A program made the position numbers and the translations under genes. Below are positions 1-10,664 of a stretch of 64,000 nucleotides of DNA, in pieces; positions within the stretch are counted from its first letter, which is position 1, and each line of letters begins with the position of its first letter. The stretch spans positions 63,828 through 127,827 of the forward strand of contig CH003337.1 of assembly GCA_000149265.1 (NCBI GenBank), given 5' to 3'. The notes under the pieces were generated by a model. That model was not told where the DNA came from. It made no database searches and saw only the letters and a program-made list of their open reading frames with translations. The DNA is from Ciona savignyi. Its lineage: Eukaryota; Chordata; Ascidiacea; Phlebobranchia; Cionidae.

Positions 1-125
1 CATTCGTAACACAAATAGGTTTTCTACAAAGGTTTTGCAAAATTCCAAAAAGTTTCGCGGCACACCTGAGAATCTCAAACGGCACATCTAGTGTGCCGCG
101 GCACACAGTTTGAGAAACACTGGAA
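1..125. mobile_element. End of a hAT-type element (partial)
   Basis: The stretch holds the palindromic block TGTGCCGCGGCACACAG followed by a 'TTTGAGAAACACTGG' end. This arrangement is typical of the ends of non-autonomous hAT elements. The other end lies outside the window, so no target-site duplication can be checked. Confidence 0.45.
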
Positions 126-1830
126 CACGAGATTATCCTACACATTTTGTGGTTGTACCGCTGTTTATTATTAGCCTACTGTGTATAAGTATAATATTGG
201 TAAATACATCTCGCCGTAATTTGTTTCTGTTACGTATGCAAGTACTGGTACATTTTTAATAACGGTGTTGTATATTGCAATTTAATAATGGTTTGTCCTC
301 TTATTTTTAACACAGCTTTCTTCTTAATTTTAACATCGGTTGGCCTGAAGGAGCGCACGACGAAAGAGTGTTCATGAATTCTGGAATATACAAATGTATT
401 CTTGTCCTTCAAATAGTGTATTTTAAGCTGCTAAATTTTTTTGAACAACATAGTGCATTCCGGTTTGGAATTACCTATTACCACGACGATATAAAATATT
501 ACGAAATTATAATCACATTAAAATAATTATTATCACTATTGTAGCTGATTTTAACTAGATAAAAAAACGTATTCTTTTGTTGATCTAAGAGTGAAATCCC
601 GTGTAGTTTCACAGGTGTGTATCGGGAATCGATTGGACCATTTGAATCGATTGGACCAGGATATCTATGTTTAAAACACAAATAAGGAAAACACGAGCAA
701 AAGTCTAATTACTGGATTTATTAAAGTGTGTTGTATCTAATTCGGACTATTTTTTAATTTTAAACCAACACAATAATCCGATGGGTGCATTTGTCAAGGA
801 AACAACTAATTAGCTAGCGACCAAATTTGTTCCCCCCTTGTTGTTCCGCAAAATAGTCTTTTTTTGCAGCATGAAACTTATTTAAATCAAAATTAATAAA
901 ATTATAACATTGTATAAATTGTTTACGATCCAGTACTGGGTAAGAGGCAGCTATAAAGAGGATTAAAGTAAAAAACAAAAAAACTAAAATTAAATTGCAC
1001 TTGTGGTAAAAAAACGTTAGATGAAAAAACGCATATACATATCAGCACGCGTCATTCGATGGTTTGTTATCATAAAAATATAAAAATGCCTTATTTATAG
1101 AAATCGTCTTGTCAGATTCGAGTAAACGTGGAAATATGGCTTGTTTGCTCAAAAAATGTAAACAGCCTGTCGAGTGTTATACATAAGGCCACTTGATCAT
1201 TAGCTTAAATTTGCAGGAAACACCTGTGCGGCCAGGGTTTTTTAACGTGTCTATTTGTGCCGGGACCAGGTCCCAGGATCCGCTGTCATCTATATCTAAT
1301 ATAAAATCTCCGTTCCGACCACATATGTACAACATGGGGTGTAGCTAACTTTACTGGCAGCGGAATCTCCACTACCGAGAAAAAAAACAGAAACTCGTAG
1401 TTGTATTCTTTATTAAGTTGTGTATCCGTGTCTCTGTGTGTGCTTTGTTTTAAGTAATCGCACAACGCTTTATAAAGCAAATAATGACGTAGGCGGAAAA
1501 CATAACGTATAACAATGCATCTATCAACTACAAAACACTGTAATAGTAGAATGTGGTTAAACGTCCATAACCAGCTAAGAACTGGTAAGCATTAACCCGG
1601 TATTATTGACCAAATCAACTACGTAGGCATACGAACAACCGGATATAATCAACCGAATATTATCAAGAATCTAATCAACCCCAACTTTTAGCATCATAAC
1701 ATAACCACAACCGAACATAGAAATAATAATGTATTATTGCGTCATGATTTGAACTTCTTACTGTGTAAAATCTTTTCCACCAAGAATCGAAATCTCGCGA
1801 TGCATTTTTGCTGAAAAAGTGCAATGTAAG
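126..1830. other. No gene recognised
   Basis: AT-rich sequence with only short chance ORFs. None shows a domain, a splice-site framework or a family match that I can recognise. Confidence 0.5.
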
Positions 1831-2080
1831 CATAGGATATTCATGTTTATAACCGTGGTTAGGTCGTTAGATAACCTCGCGCAGCCGTCGGGTTACCGGA
1901 GATTTTGTAGTGTGTTGCACATGATAGACACGTTCCTTCAATTTGGTAAAACCCATTAATACGCTGGGCTCAGGCAATGTCCGTAAAGTGCCTTGCCCAA
2001 GGACACAACCGACTAGCTAGTGACCAGTTTCGCACCTGCAACCTTTCGATTGAAAGGCGACGCACTTAACCGCCAGAGCT
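1831..2080 (-). repeat. SINE-A copy
   Basis: Reverse-oriented copy of the family described at 55640-55925. It runs from a 'taggatattcatg' tail to the 'gcaacctttcgattgaaaggcg' tRNA-like head. A low-complexity run of 'aacctattt' units follows at 2115-2190. Confidence 0.7.
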
Positions 2081-2459
2081 TTCGCATTGTGTTGTATCTG
2101 ATTTTGAATTTCAAGGTTAACCTATTTAACCTTTTTAACCTTAACCTATTTAAGATTTTGAATTTCAAGGGTAACCTATTTAACCTAAGGGTAAAGTTGA
2201 CGCCTACTAAGTGCTCTGCCCACAAATACATTCAAGCAGCTAACAAACGACTGGCATTTCGGTTTATGATTAAAGCTATAGCCTACCGAATAATAACATT
2301 AAACTAGATGGATGACTTACACAAATTACTATGGGTCTTGTTTGATGACCTGTTTCAACAAGCGTTGGATAGCATATTTTCCGGTTTCGTTGTAATTACT
2401 TATACTAATTGCTTAACTTATAAATTTATCTAATCTATAATACTTACCTACAACCCTTC

Positions 2460-2730
2460 GGAAGTGCGATGCCTTTCAACCGAAAGGTTGCCAAACTCGT
2501 CCCTAGCTGATCGGTTGTGTTCTTGGGCAAGGCACTTAAAGGACATTGCTTGTACTCAGCGGATTAATGGGTTATACCAAATTGAAGTAACGTGTGAATC
2601 ATACACAACACATCACAATAGCTCTAGCAACCCGATGGTATGCGCGAGGTGATATGACGATTGCCAGTGAGTTAACCCCTTTGGTTTTCCCATCCACGGG
2701 GATGACAATGAATATCCTATCCTAATCTAA
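2460..2730 (+). repeat. SINE-A copy
   Basis: Forward copy, directly followed by a second copy at 2757-2945. The head carries 'ccgaaaggttgcc', the middle 'cggttgtgttcttgggcaag', and the end reads 'aatatcctatccta'. Confidence 0.7.
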
Positions 2731-2756
2731 AAACAACCACTGCTAACGGGTGCATG

Positions 2757-2945
2757 GATTGTTCTACCAGTTAGTCTGGTGGATTAGTGTGTCGCCTTTC
2801 GACAGCAGGGTTGCCGATTCGAATCTAGCTAGTAAGTTTTGTCCTTGACCAAGGTACCCAAAGGACATTGCATAAACCCAGCAGATAATGGGTTCTACTA
2901 AATGAAAAAAAAAACGTGTGAATCATACACAACACACTGCAAGAT
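2757..2945 (+). repeat. SINE-A copy, truncated
   Basis: Forward copy with a clear head ('ttagtctggtggattagtg') that stops at 'acacaacacactgcaa' and lacks the tail. Another truncated forward copy lies at 3598-3770. Confidence 0.65.
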
Positions 2946-4251
2946 CCCCTAACAATTTTCAAAGTTAAAAATACTTTCCGTTTTAAGTCCTTTTCCGTTT
3001 TAGTAAAAATTACTTTTCGTTTATTCACCTAGTATGGATACTTGTGTGTGTCGTCGCATATCGTCTCGGACTAATTTAAGTTTAAATAGAATTGCATCCT
3101 ACATCCTACATTTGATATAAGGTTTGCCATTGTGGGAATCCCACACGTTTATAATTGTATTATTATATATTTTAACAACTAGGTCGCGCCATGCCATGTG
3201 TCCATATTTAGTGCATGGGAAGTCGCGATTAATTTCCTGTTTTCGACATTTCAGTCGATGAATTATTTCCCGCGAGTTTTCTGATTAACAGCGTCCACGT
3301 CTCGTGTATAGAAACATGTGTTTCCTGTTATGTGTCTTATATAAACTGTATAAGATTTCGTAATATCAGAGAGCATTTTAGTAAAGCCTCGCTTGGTTCT
3401 GCTGCTTTCTCAAAACCTTTACCTATACCTACTTAAGCTATGTCCTGTGTACAGCGCTCTTCCTTGCTGCACCTTGCGTAAATACCCAATAAAATACTTA
3501 ACCTTTGTTTACCCCTTCTTTTACTCTGGCAAAAAAACCGTCAAAAGCAGAGCGCTGCTACACCATACACTGTTTTGCTGTGCACAATGATTATCCTTAA
3601 GAGCTAGTCGGTTGTGTCCTTGGGCAAGGAACTTTACGAACATTGCCCGAACTCAGTGGAATGATGGGTTTTACCAATTTAAAGGAACATCTAAATCGTA
3701 CATAAAAAACTGCAATAGCTTCAGTACCTCGGCGGTGGGCGCTAGGTGATTGCGCTTTGTATAGTCAAGAGTGAGATTAAAAAGAAACTTGTTTTAAACA
3801 AAATGATCAAACGATCAAGCCACCAGGTTGGACTAGTTACTAGGTTATTATATTAGTCAATATAAGGTAAGTTCCAATTAAACCAACAGAGAACGCACCA
3901 GTATAGGTTATCAAATAAATGCAACGTACGTTCGTTAGGTCGATTAGTTTACGCGACCGTTACCGACTTTCCAATCAAGGGCTCGAAACCAAGTCCGTTA
4001 AAAAGAATATAAATAATCCTGATTATAACGTAAATCCCTAAACCTACACATACCACTAGTATAGGTCTCCAAATAAATGCAACGTTAGTTTTATCTCATT
4101 TTATTGCCTCCGAATAATGAACTTATAGTTATTGGGGCGCCATTGTTTAGCAACGACCATCCTTGGAGTATGTTAAGGTTGAGCTGAAAAGAAAAAAGTT
4201 TAATTTATACGCAAAGACTGTCAATTTATTTTTGCTTACTCTACAAAATAC

Positions 4252-4373
4252 TGTTCGGCACAGAAGGCGCACTGATGTCGCTAATCTGTTCCATCTGTGG
4301 CACATACCGGCTCCTCAGGCAGTGCGCCACATGTTGCTTCTGTTTCGTTAACGAATTCATCACACTCTGGAGC
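4252..4373 (-). pseudogene. Kazal-domain exon with in-frame stop
   Basis: After an acceptor at 4374-4376 the exon encodes a Kazal-like pattern with five cysteines: ECDEF, TC, then PVCATDGTD, a stop, and RHQCAFCAE. The TAG at 4281-4283 sits where the Kazal consensus has Tyr (DGxxY). A GT follows the exon end at 4251. The spacing matches the intact Kazal exon at 6326-6456 on the other strand, so this is a related copy. No leader exon was found for it. It is most likely a decayed paralogue; a sequencing error at the stop is the alternative. Confidence 0.6.
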
Positions 4374-4482
4374 CTGTAATATAAAAATTAACGTAGAAAA
4401 CTTACAATGAACTTGTAAATATGATATCTATGGTAAAGCGGGTATTTTGTATTATTTTATTTATAAACACTCGATACATCAA

Positions 4483-4772
4483 TAGGATTAGATCTTCATA
4501 TTTATCCCCCTGAATTGGAAAACCATGGGGTTAACACACGAGCAATCGTCATATTACCCCGCGCCCATCGTTGGGTTACCGGAGCTATTGCCGTGTGTTT
4601 TTGTTTGATTTACACGTTTCTTCAATTTAGTAGAACCCATTAATATACTGGGTTCAGGCAATGCCTGTTAAGTGCCTTGCTCAAAGATACAACCGACTAG
4701 CTAGCCCCGGTTATTAATTTGCAACCATTCGGGTGAGAGACGACGCACCAACCCACCAGAATAATCAGTCGA
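4483..4772 (-). repeat. SINE-A copy
   Basis: Reverse-oriented, nearly full-length copy lying directly upstream of the duplicated Kazal leader module. Confidence 0.65.
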
Positions 4773-4862
4773 GAATGAAGAACTAATTTAAGAACACTTT
4801 AAAAACAGTATCTTATATAATGTGTTAGTCTTTTATACATTTAAAGTCAACTAAAGACTTGC

Positions 4863-5460
4863 TTCTACTATGGTTGCCGCACGACTGTAGTTTCTTGAAA
4901 CTTTAGAATAACCACGCCGGTAAGTAATCGCTAACTAATCCGAGAAGATTACAAGGACCTATGAGGAAAGACGGTACCGTGTGTGGTATATTAGACCGGT
5001 GCTTTGACTGCAAACGCAACTTTAACAAGCTAAGGTGAGCATTGAGTGTATGGTCTGCATCGAATATATCATCGTGCGAAGAAATTCTGCATTTAAGTTT
5101 GCTGTCCAAGAATTGCAAGACTTTACCGATAAGTTGGTGGAGCTATTGCAATGTGTGACCACAAGACGTTGATGGCTGAAACATCCGTCTCGGTGAATCT
5201 ACGCTGGACACTTAAAACAAGCATTATAATGATTGTTTTAGCTTCTTCAGTGTTGTATTTTGAAATGTAATATATTTTCAGTTGGTATGTTATCAGATAT
5301 TTATTTATTTCTAACAGATCATGAAGACAATCGCCATTCTTTGTTTTATCGGCTTCTTCGTGTCAGGTGAATCATTTATTACGTTATGAACTAAAGTGTT
5401 AAGTCTCCAATTGATTTTAACATTTTCTTTTTTAATTTCAGTCAAGAGTGAGGTGAGTGG
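4863..5460 (+). repeat. Duplicated promoter/leader module, copy 1
   Basis: This block is repeated, diverged, at about 5655-6260. Shared landmarks include 'tgtatggtctg', 'tcgaatatatcatcgtgcga' and 'ttcttcagtgttgtatttt'. Each copy ends with a signal-peptide exon starting MKTIAILCFIGF (46 nt; 5321-5366 here) and an 11-nt exon (5442-5452 here). Copy 1 has no Kazal exon of its own. Both copies leave the 11-nt exon in phase 0, so either could splice to the Kazal exon at 6326. Confidence 0.7.
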
Positions 5461-6115
5461 AATGCCCTATGTGAATACAAACGAGCAGGCTAAACGAACA
5501 AAGAAATATAATTTGTTTAAACTGGACACTGCAAGCTTCTTGGATAATCGAACACACTTACTTTTTTTCCTTTAACATCCACCTAGTATGGATAGTTTAA
5601 ACAGGAATGTTTAAACTGTAATATTTGTTTTATTTAGATCAAAAATCTTGTTTTTAGCAATTTAGTTATATACCGTGGTTGACGTAGACTATAGTTCTTT
5701 GAAAATTCAGAATCACCAAGCCGGTAAGTAATGGCGAGGTAATCTGAGAAAATTACGAAGGACCTTGATAGGAAAGACAACGCCACGAATGGTATATTAG
5801 ATCGGTGATTTGACTGTAAACGCAACTTCAACAATCTCAAGCAAGGTAAGCATTGGGTGTATGGTCTGTATCGAATATATCATCGTGCGATGGGAGGCTG
5901 TGGATTTGCTAGATTTCTACAGTTAAGTTGCTGGAGCTTTTGCAATGCGTGGCCATGAAACTTTGATAGGCTAAAACATCCGTCTAGATAAATCTACGAT
6001 GATCACTTACAAGCAGCATTATATTGATTGATGAAGCTTCTTCAGTGTTGTATTTTGAAAAGTAACAACTGCCATGGTATGTACTCAGATGACTATACTT
6101 TGCTTTTCACAGATT

Positions 6116-6555
6116 ATGAAGACAATCGCCATTCTTTGTTTCATCGGCTTCGTTGTTTTAAGTGAGTATAATCAGTTATGGCTTCATAAACTGAAATATT
6201 AGGTGTCAACTGATTTTAACATTTTATATTTTAAATTTCAGCTAAAAGCCAGGTAAGTGGAATTCCCATAAATATCATATTTACAATTTTATTTCAAGTT
6301 TTCTATGTTGGTATTTATATTACAGACTCCAAATTGTTCGCAATTTTCGGGCGAAACGTATGAAAGCTGTCAAGCACAGACCGAGCAACCAGTTTGTTCC
6401 GCAGATGGACAAATCTACAAAAATCCGTGCATGTTCTGTGGAGCGAAGTCGCACAAGTAAGGCAAGGTTGCTTTGCAGTGATTCCCGTATTAATTACAAT
6501 TTATTTCAGCTCAAGCATTACATACGGCAGTACATATATTAAACACGTCCATTAG
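6116..6555 (+). CDS. Small secreted Kazal-type protein
   Basis: Probable secreted serine-protease inhibitor of the Kazal family. Exons are 6116-6161 (signal peptide MKTIAILCFIGFVVL), 6242-6252, 6326-6456 (the Kazal core) and 6510-6555, with matching phases 1, 0 and 2. The core reads PVCSADGQIYKNPCMFC, the usual Kazal centre, preceded by two cysteines (NCSQ and ESCQ). The mature product is about 60 residues. The sixth Kazal cysteine, normally near the C-terminus in a 'GxC' context, is absent: the last exon gives SSITYGSTYIKHVH and stop. Either the fold is one disulfide short or another last exon exists. AATAAA follows at 6564-6569. A second leader module lies just upstream (4863-5460). Confidence 0.75.
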
Positions 6556-6569
6556 TCGGAAGCAATAAA

Positions 6570-7559
6570 ATGAGATAAAACTTACGTTGTATTTATTTTT
6601 AGACCTGCACTAGTGATCTCCATTTGTATATGGATTTAGGTTAGAGTCATGAGTATTATAATGAACTTGTAATTAATTCGATTGGTAGCATTAATGTTTT
6701 TCAAAGTAATCTGACACTGGCTTCATATCTATTCGAGTGTGTTCTTGTTAAATTAAGTTATCATTATCAGTCAACGATCAAATGGATTTACACTGATACT
6801 TTCAAAATCAAAGCAATTTTAAGTAATGAATACATTCTAAAAATAGAAAAGAAAAGGTTGTTTAAAATTGTGGCCGCTGATAGAGGGTAACGCAGGAGCA
6901 ATAAATTAATTTAATCTCCTGAACGAATGAATCCATACGCACATACCATATGAGCTAACACTTAGGAAACTTTTTAGTCTGTAGAGTAACTTCCCTTGGG
7001 TCAAATTCTAGCGCCTGTTATAGCCGTCTTAGTGCGTGTTCCCACTAAGGATTGACAACCCGTTGTCGCACCTGATAGCGGTTCCCGGTGCGTTCACACA
7101 CGACCGAAAAGGAGCGTTCACACTCAGTGGTTTTGACAAACAGGAATCGAGTTTTTTGCAAGTGTGGAGACATTATTTCTAGCACCGCGCCTGGTTTGGT
7201 ACACGTGGTTGAGTTAGAGCATGATAGCGACTGCTTTCTGGTCTGCTGTTGATATTATTAAACTTTTTTGAACCGAGCCTAGTTTTGAACCCAAGATGGG
7301 CGCGTCACTGGAACCGTTTTTGTATATGAGTCGGTATATGTAAAGGTTGAGTTATCCACTCGCGCGCACGCCCGCACCCCTGTTGATATTGTTGACATCA
7401 GAAATAATGTTTTTTTTGCGCTAGGGGTCCCCACTGAGCGGTTGTTGTCTTCTGCGTGGGCAAATAAAAGGTTGTTTGTTTTTCGTTTTTATATAGAATT
7501 CTGTATAATAATCGGTCACGTTAACCATTCGATCACAAGACCGTACAATTAAATATTTT
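6570..7559. other. Intergenic, no gene recognised
   Basis: AT-rich sequence. A degraded reverse SINE-B-like piece sits near 7266-7350 ('aacccaagatgggcgcgtcac'). Nothing else is supportable. Confidence 0.4.
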
Positions 7560-7660
7560 TGCCCACGGTCGTGTGGCCAAATGATTAACGCGACCGATAC
7601 ATATACCGATTCATATAAAAACGCTCCTAGTCACGAGCCCATCTTGGGTTCGTAACCTGG
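7560..7660 (+). repeat. tRNA-derived SINE-B copy
   Basis: Short element with polymerase III-type boxes: an A-box-like 'gtggccaaatgattaacgcg' and a B-box-like 'gggttcgtaacc', followed by an A-rich tail. The head resembles a tRNA-Leu/Ser type. A second copy with 'aggttcgaacc' lies at 7710-7815. The two are separated only by A-rich sequence. Confidence 0.7.
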
Positions 7661-7709
7661 CCGTGTAAAAAAAATAATTAAAAAAAGTAAAATAAAAAAA
7701 GGTTAATTG

Positions 7710-7815
7710 TACGGCCGCGTGGTCAAATGGTTAACGCGACCGATACATATACCAAATTATATACAAAAACGGTCCAAGTGACGAACCTAGTACAGGTTCG
7801 AACCTTAGCTCGGTT
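7710..7815 (+). repeat. tRNA-derived SINE-B copy (tandem)
   Basis: Second member of the tandem pair; A box 'gtggtcaaatggttaacgcg' and a canonical B box GGTTCGAACC. It is followed by an A/G-rich tail. Confidence 0.7.
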
Positions 7816-9026
7816 AAAAATAAGGAAAAAGAAAAAAAGGTTAACAAAAAAGCAATTAGCAGATCACACACACATGAACACAAAGAAAAAAAAGAACGAA
7901 TGTCCACTTTGGTAGGGGCGTGTGCATTCACGCACGTTGCACAACATCAATAAAAAACACCCAACAAATATTCCAAAAATGTCACGACACGAACAATTGT
8001 GCAAATAACTGAATAAAATAAACAGCACATTTCAGTTAAATGTATTTAACTTGACAATACAATGGTTATAATCAAATGTACTTCAAAATTTATTGTTTAG
8101 GTGCTCTTGGCGAAGGCTTCAAGGTTCCTATTAAAGAGGAAGACTAAAACAAATTTGCGTACATGCGTTATATATATAAAGTGACCGTCACCACCCATAT
8201 TGTTTATAAAACGACATCAGTAGCAAACTATTAGATAAACAACATATTTAGAACGTTTAATTGTTGTTTTAACAGTTTTCTAATAAATCACCAGATGCCA
8301 GTGTCAGGTTTGGTGACTAATATTTTATTTTTCGTTTTCTTTTTTCTATATATGATAATTACAATGACAAATATTGACGATTGCTTGTAATTTTCATAAG
8401 TATTTTAAACATTGTACTTTTTACATCGGCAATGCAGGGTTGCGACACCGTTAAGCTGGACTTCTATTTCATTTTGCATCCGCCTCGAGAAGATATAAAA
8501 AACGCAAATTTTGGTTTTAAAATCCAATGTACATTTCTTAAAAGGTAAACAAAACAACGATTTTTTACCTGCTGTGTATAACTTAATTTTTCAGCGCGAA
8601 GCATAATTGGAGAAGCGACTAAGCAACATTTAACATTTGATTCACAGAAAGACAAATTTACAAATGTACTAAACATTGAACGGTTTAGTCACTGGTACGC
8701 AACAGGAAACCAGTCAGATTACAGGGGCACTTATAGCCAACGTTTGTTAAGGCAAAAACGGTAGAAATTCAGGTTATTTATTTTCAACCCTGCAATAGCT
8801 TGTAACGTCCCCTGAATTTTTTTATTCCATGAAATAAAATTGAGCATCATATTTACCAACGAGCACATCATGCATATATTGCGCAATTAAGAAAACTAAA
8901 ATTATTGCTGTGCTGCAAAATAAATTGAAATCAAAATTATTTTTACTAGCGCAACAATTTACTGGAATTTACAAAAAAAACTTTTACCTTTTAGAAGACT
9001 TTTATGAGACTTTTACCTTTTAGAAC
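7816..9026. other. Intergenic, weak exon-like piece only
   Basis: At 8101-8150, after a 'tattgtttag' acceptor-like end, a short frame reads ALGEGFKVPIKEED and stops. It could be a stray terminal exon, but no partner exon was found, so it is not called as a gene. Confidence 0.25.
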
Positions 9027-9080
9027 ATGCTGTTTGTATGTTGGTTGGGATCTCTCTTTATTGGAAGTGCAGTGATGCCT
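9027..9080 (+). CDS. Candidate signal-peptide exon, partner unknown
   Basis: An ATG just after a 'cttttaccttttag' acceptor-like sequence opens an 18-codon hydrophobic leader (MLFVCWLGSLFIGSAVMP). It ends at a strong GTAAGT donor in phase 0. The second exon of the adhesion GPCR (10982) also enters in phase 0, so this could be an alternative first exon for that gene. It could equally belong to another small gene or be chance. Confidence 0.3.
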
Positions 9081-10165
9081 GTAAGTTTGGAAGAGTCAGT
9101 CTACAGGGCAAGTGCAATAACTTTTCATATTTTTTACTGTTTATGTTTAAAACATAAACTATTGCGTTACATAACCTTGATTTTATCCAGCATATTCTGA
9201 CGCCGAAAGTGGCAAGGGATAAGTAGCCGATGAACACTCTTAAGAAACTTTCACAGATTAAGAGTCTTTACTTTCAAGAGTCATTAAAACGTGCTCGAGT
9301 CTCAGGGCAAAATGTTAAGAGGACACGCGTTTGTATTGAGTCGAAGTTTAGTTCCGCGAGTTTTTTGCCTCGTTAAGGGGTTTCCAGTGCTTGGGGAGTA
9401 TGAAAGTCCTTCAAACAAGGTAGGAACCAAGGAATAGAACGTTTCGCATTGTTAATCATTTAACGTCTTTGTAAGTTCGTCGGCGATGGTTCTCCGAAGA
9501 AGTTTGTTGGTATAGCATTCAAAACTGGGCTCTCGTGGACGTTGAGTTAGACAAACTTTTAAAATGTGACTAACTACCTTGAATAACCAATGCATTATAA
9601 GCTAAGATCAACACGGTTGTGTTTAGTATTCTTAGCGATAAATAGAATCGCAAAATAACAAAATAACTTCAGTTTAAACTTGCGGTATAGATCTCGCGGT
9701 AGGGATTCAGATTAGTTTATAGAGGTCAGGTTTCCTAAACTATAAAAGTATAAAAGCTCTGGCCGACATTTTGCCATGGTACAATTATGTTAGATCTAAA
9801 ACTCCGCAAGACCATTGTTTTATTCTTATTGCCGATCGCATGGTATATATCGGAAAACATTGAAAATTAACACAGTCCTACAGCCAGAATGGGATACCCC
9901 TTGTATCCGGAGGTAGTTTATTGTTAGTTTATGTAACCGCGATATTAGTTCGGGTATCACTTTAATTTAACTACATTACCCTCGGAACGTTCACTTGGTT
10001 TCTTGACCAGAAACCCGACTGAGCAGATAAGTCATGGGATGGAGGTCAAACTATTAACAGTTGGTTATTAAATAATAAATAATCATAAGTCATAAATAAG
10101 CCAAGTTGGTTGTGGCCGACAGTTTAACGCGACCGATACATATACCAATTCCATATAAAAACAGA
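9081..10165. other. Intergenic, no gene recognised
   Basis: No supportable coding exon. A fragment of SINE-B head ('ttaacgcgaccgatacatat') sits at about 10125-10145, directly before the SINE-A copy. Confidence 0.4.
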
Positions 10166-10473
10166 TATAGAATAGGATAGGATATTCATGTTTTTCCTCG
10201 TGAATGGGAAAACCAAGGGGGTTAACAGACGGACAATCGTTAGATCACCTCGCGCCCACCGTCGGGTTACCGAAGCCATTGCAGTGTGTTGTGTATGATT
10301 AAAACGTTCCTTCAATTTGATAGAACCCATTAATCTGCTGGGTTCAGGCAATGTGCGTTAAGTGCCTTGCCCAAAGACACAACCGGCTAGCTAACGACCA
10401 GTTTCGAACCTTTAATCTTTCGGTGGAAAGGCGTCGCACTAAACCACCACACTAACCGGTCGAACAAAGAGTG
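10166..10473 (-). repeat. SINE-A copy, nearly full length
   Basis: Starts 'agaataggataggatattc' and ends with the tRNA-like head 'tctttcggtggaaaggcgtcg'. It lies about 190 bases upstream of the adhesion GPCR start codon. Confidence 0.75.
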
Positions 10474-10664
10474 ACAAGCACACCAGAGGTGCGAAATCTA
10501 GTCAGGTCAAATAAACTTGAGTTGCGGTTGCTGTGTAAAACACACATTGAATGACATTAATTTATTTTAACGTTTTTTTTGTCTTTTAGGATTGATAATT
10601 TTACAGTAAAATGATTGTGGGACAACATTACGGATAATATTTGAAAGTTGTGTCATATATCAAA

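Noticed and set aside
2013..2307. Open frames on both strands rich in Leu/Asn/Arg
   Set aside because: Produced by the SINE-A head and the adjoining 'aacctattt' low-complexity run.
7731..7931. Open frames over the SINE-B pair
   Set aside because: Composed of repeat and A-rich tail sequence.
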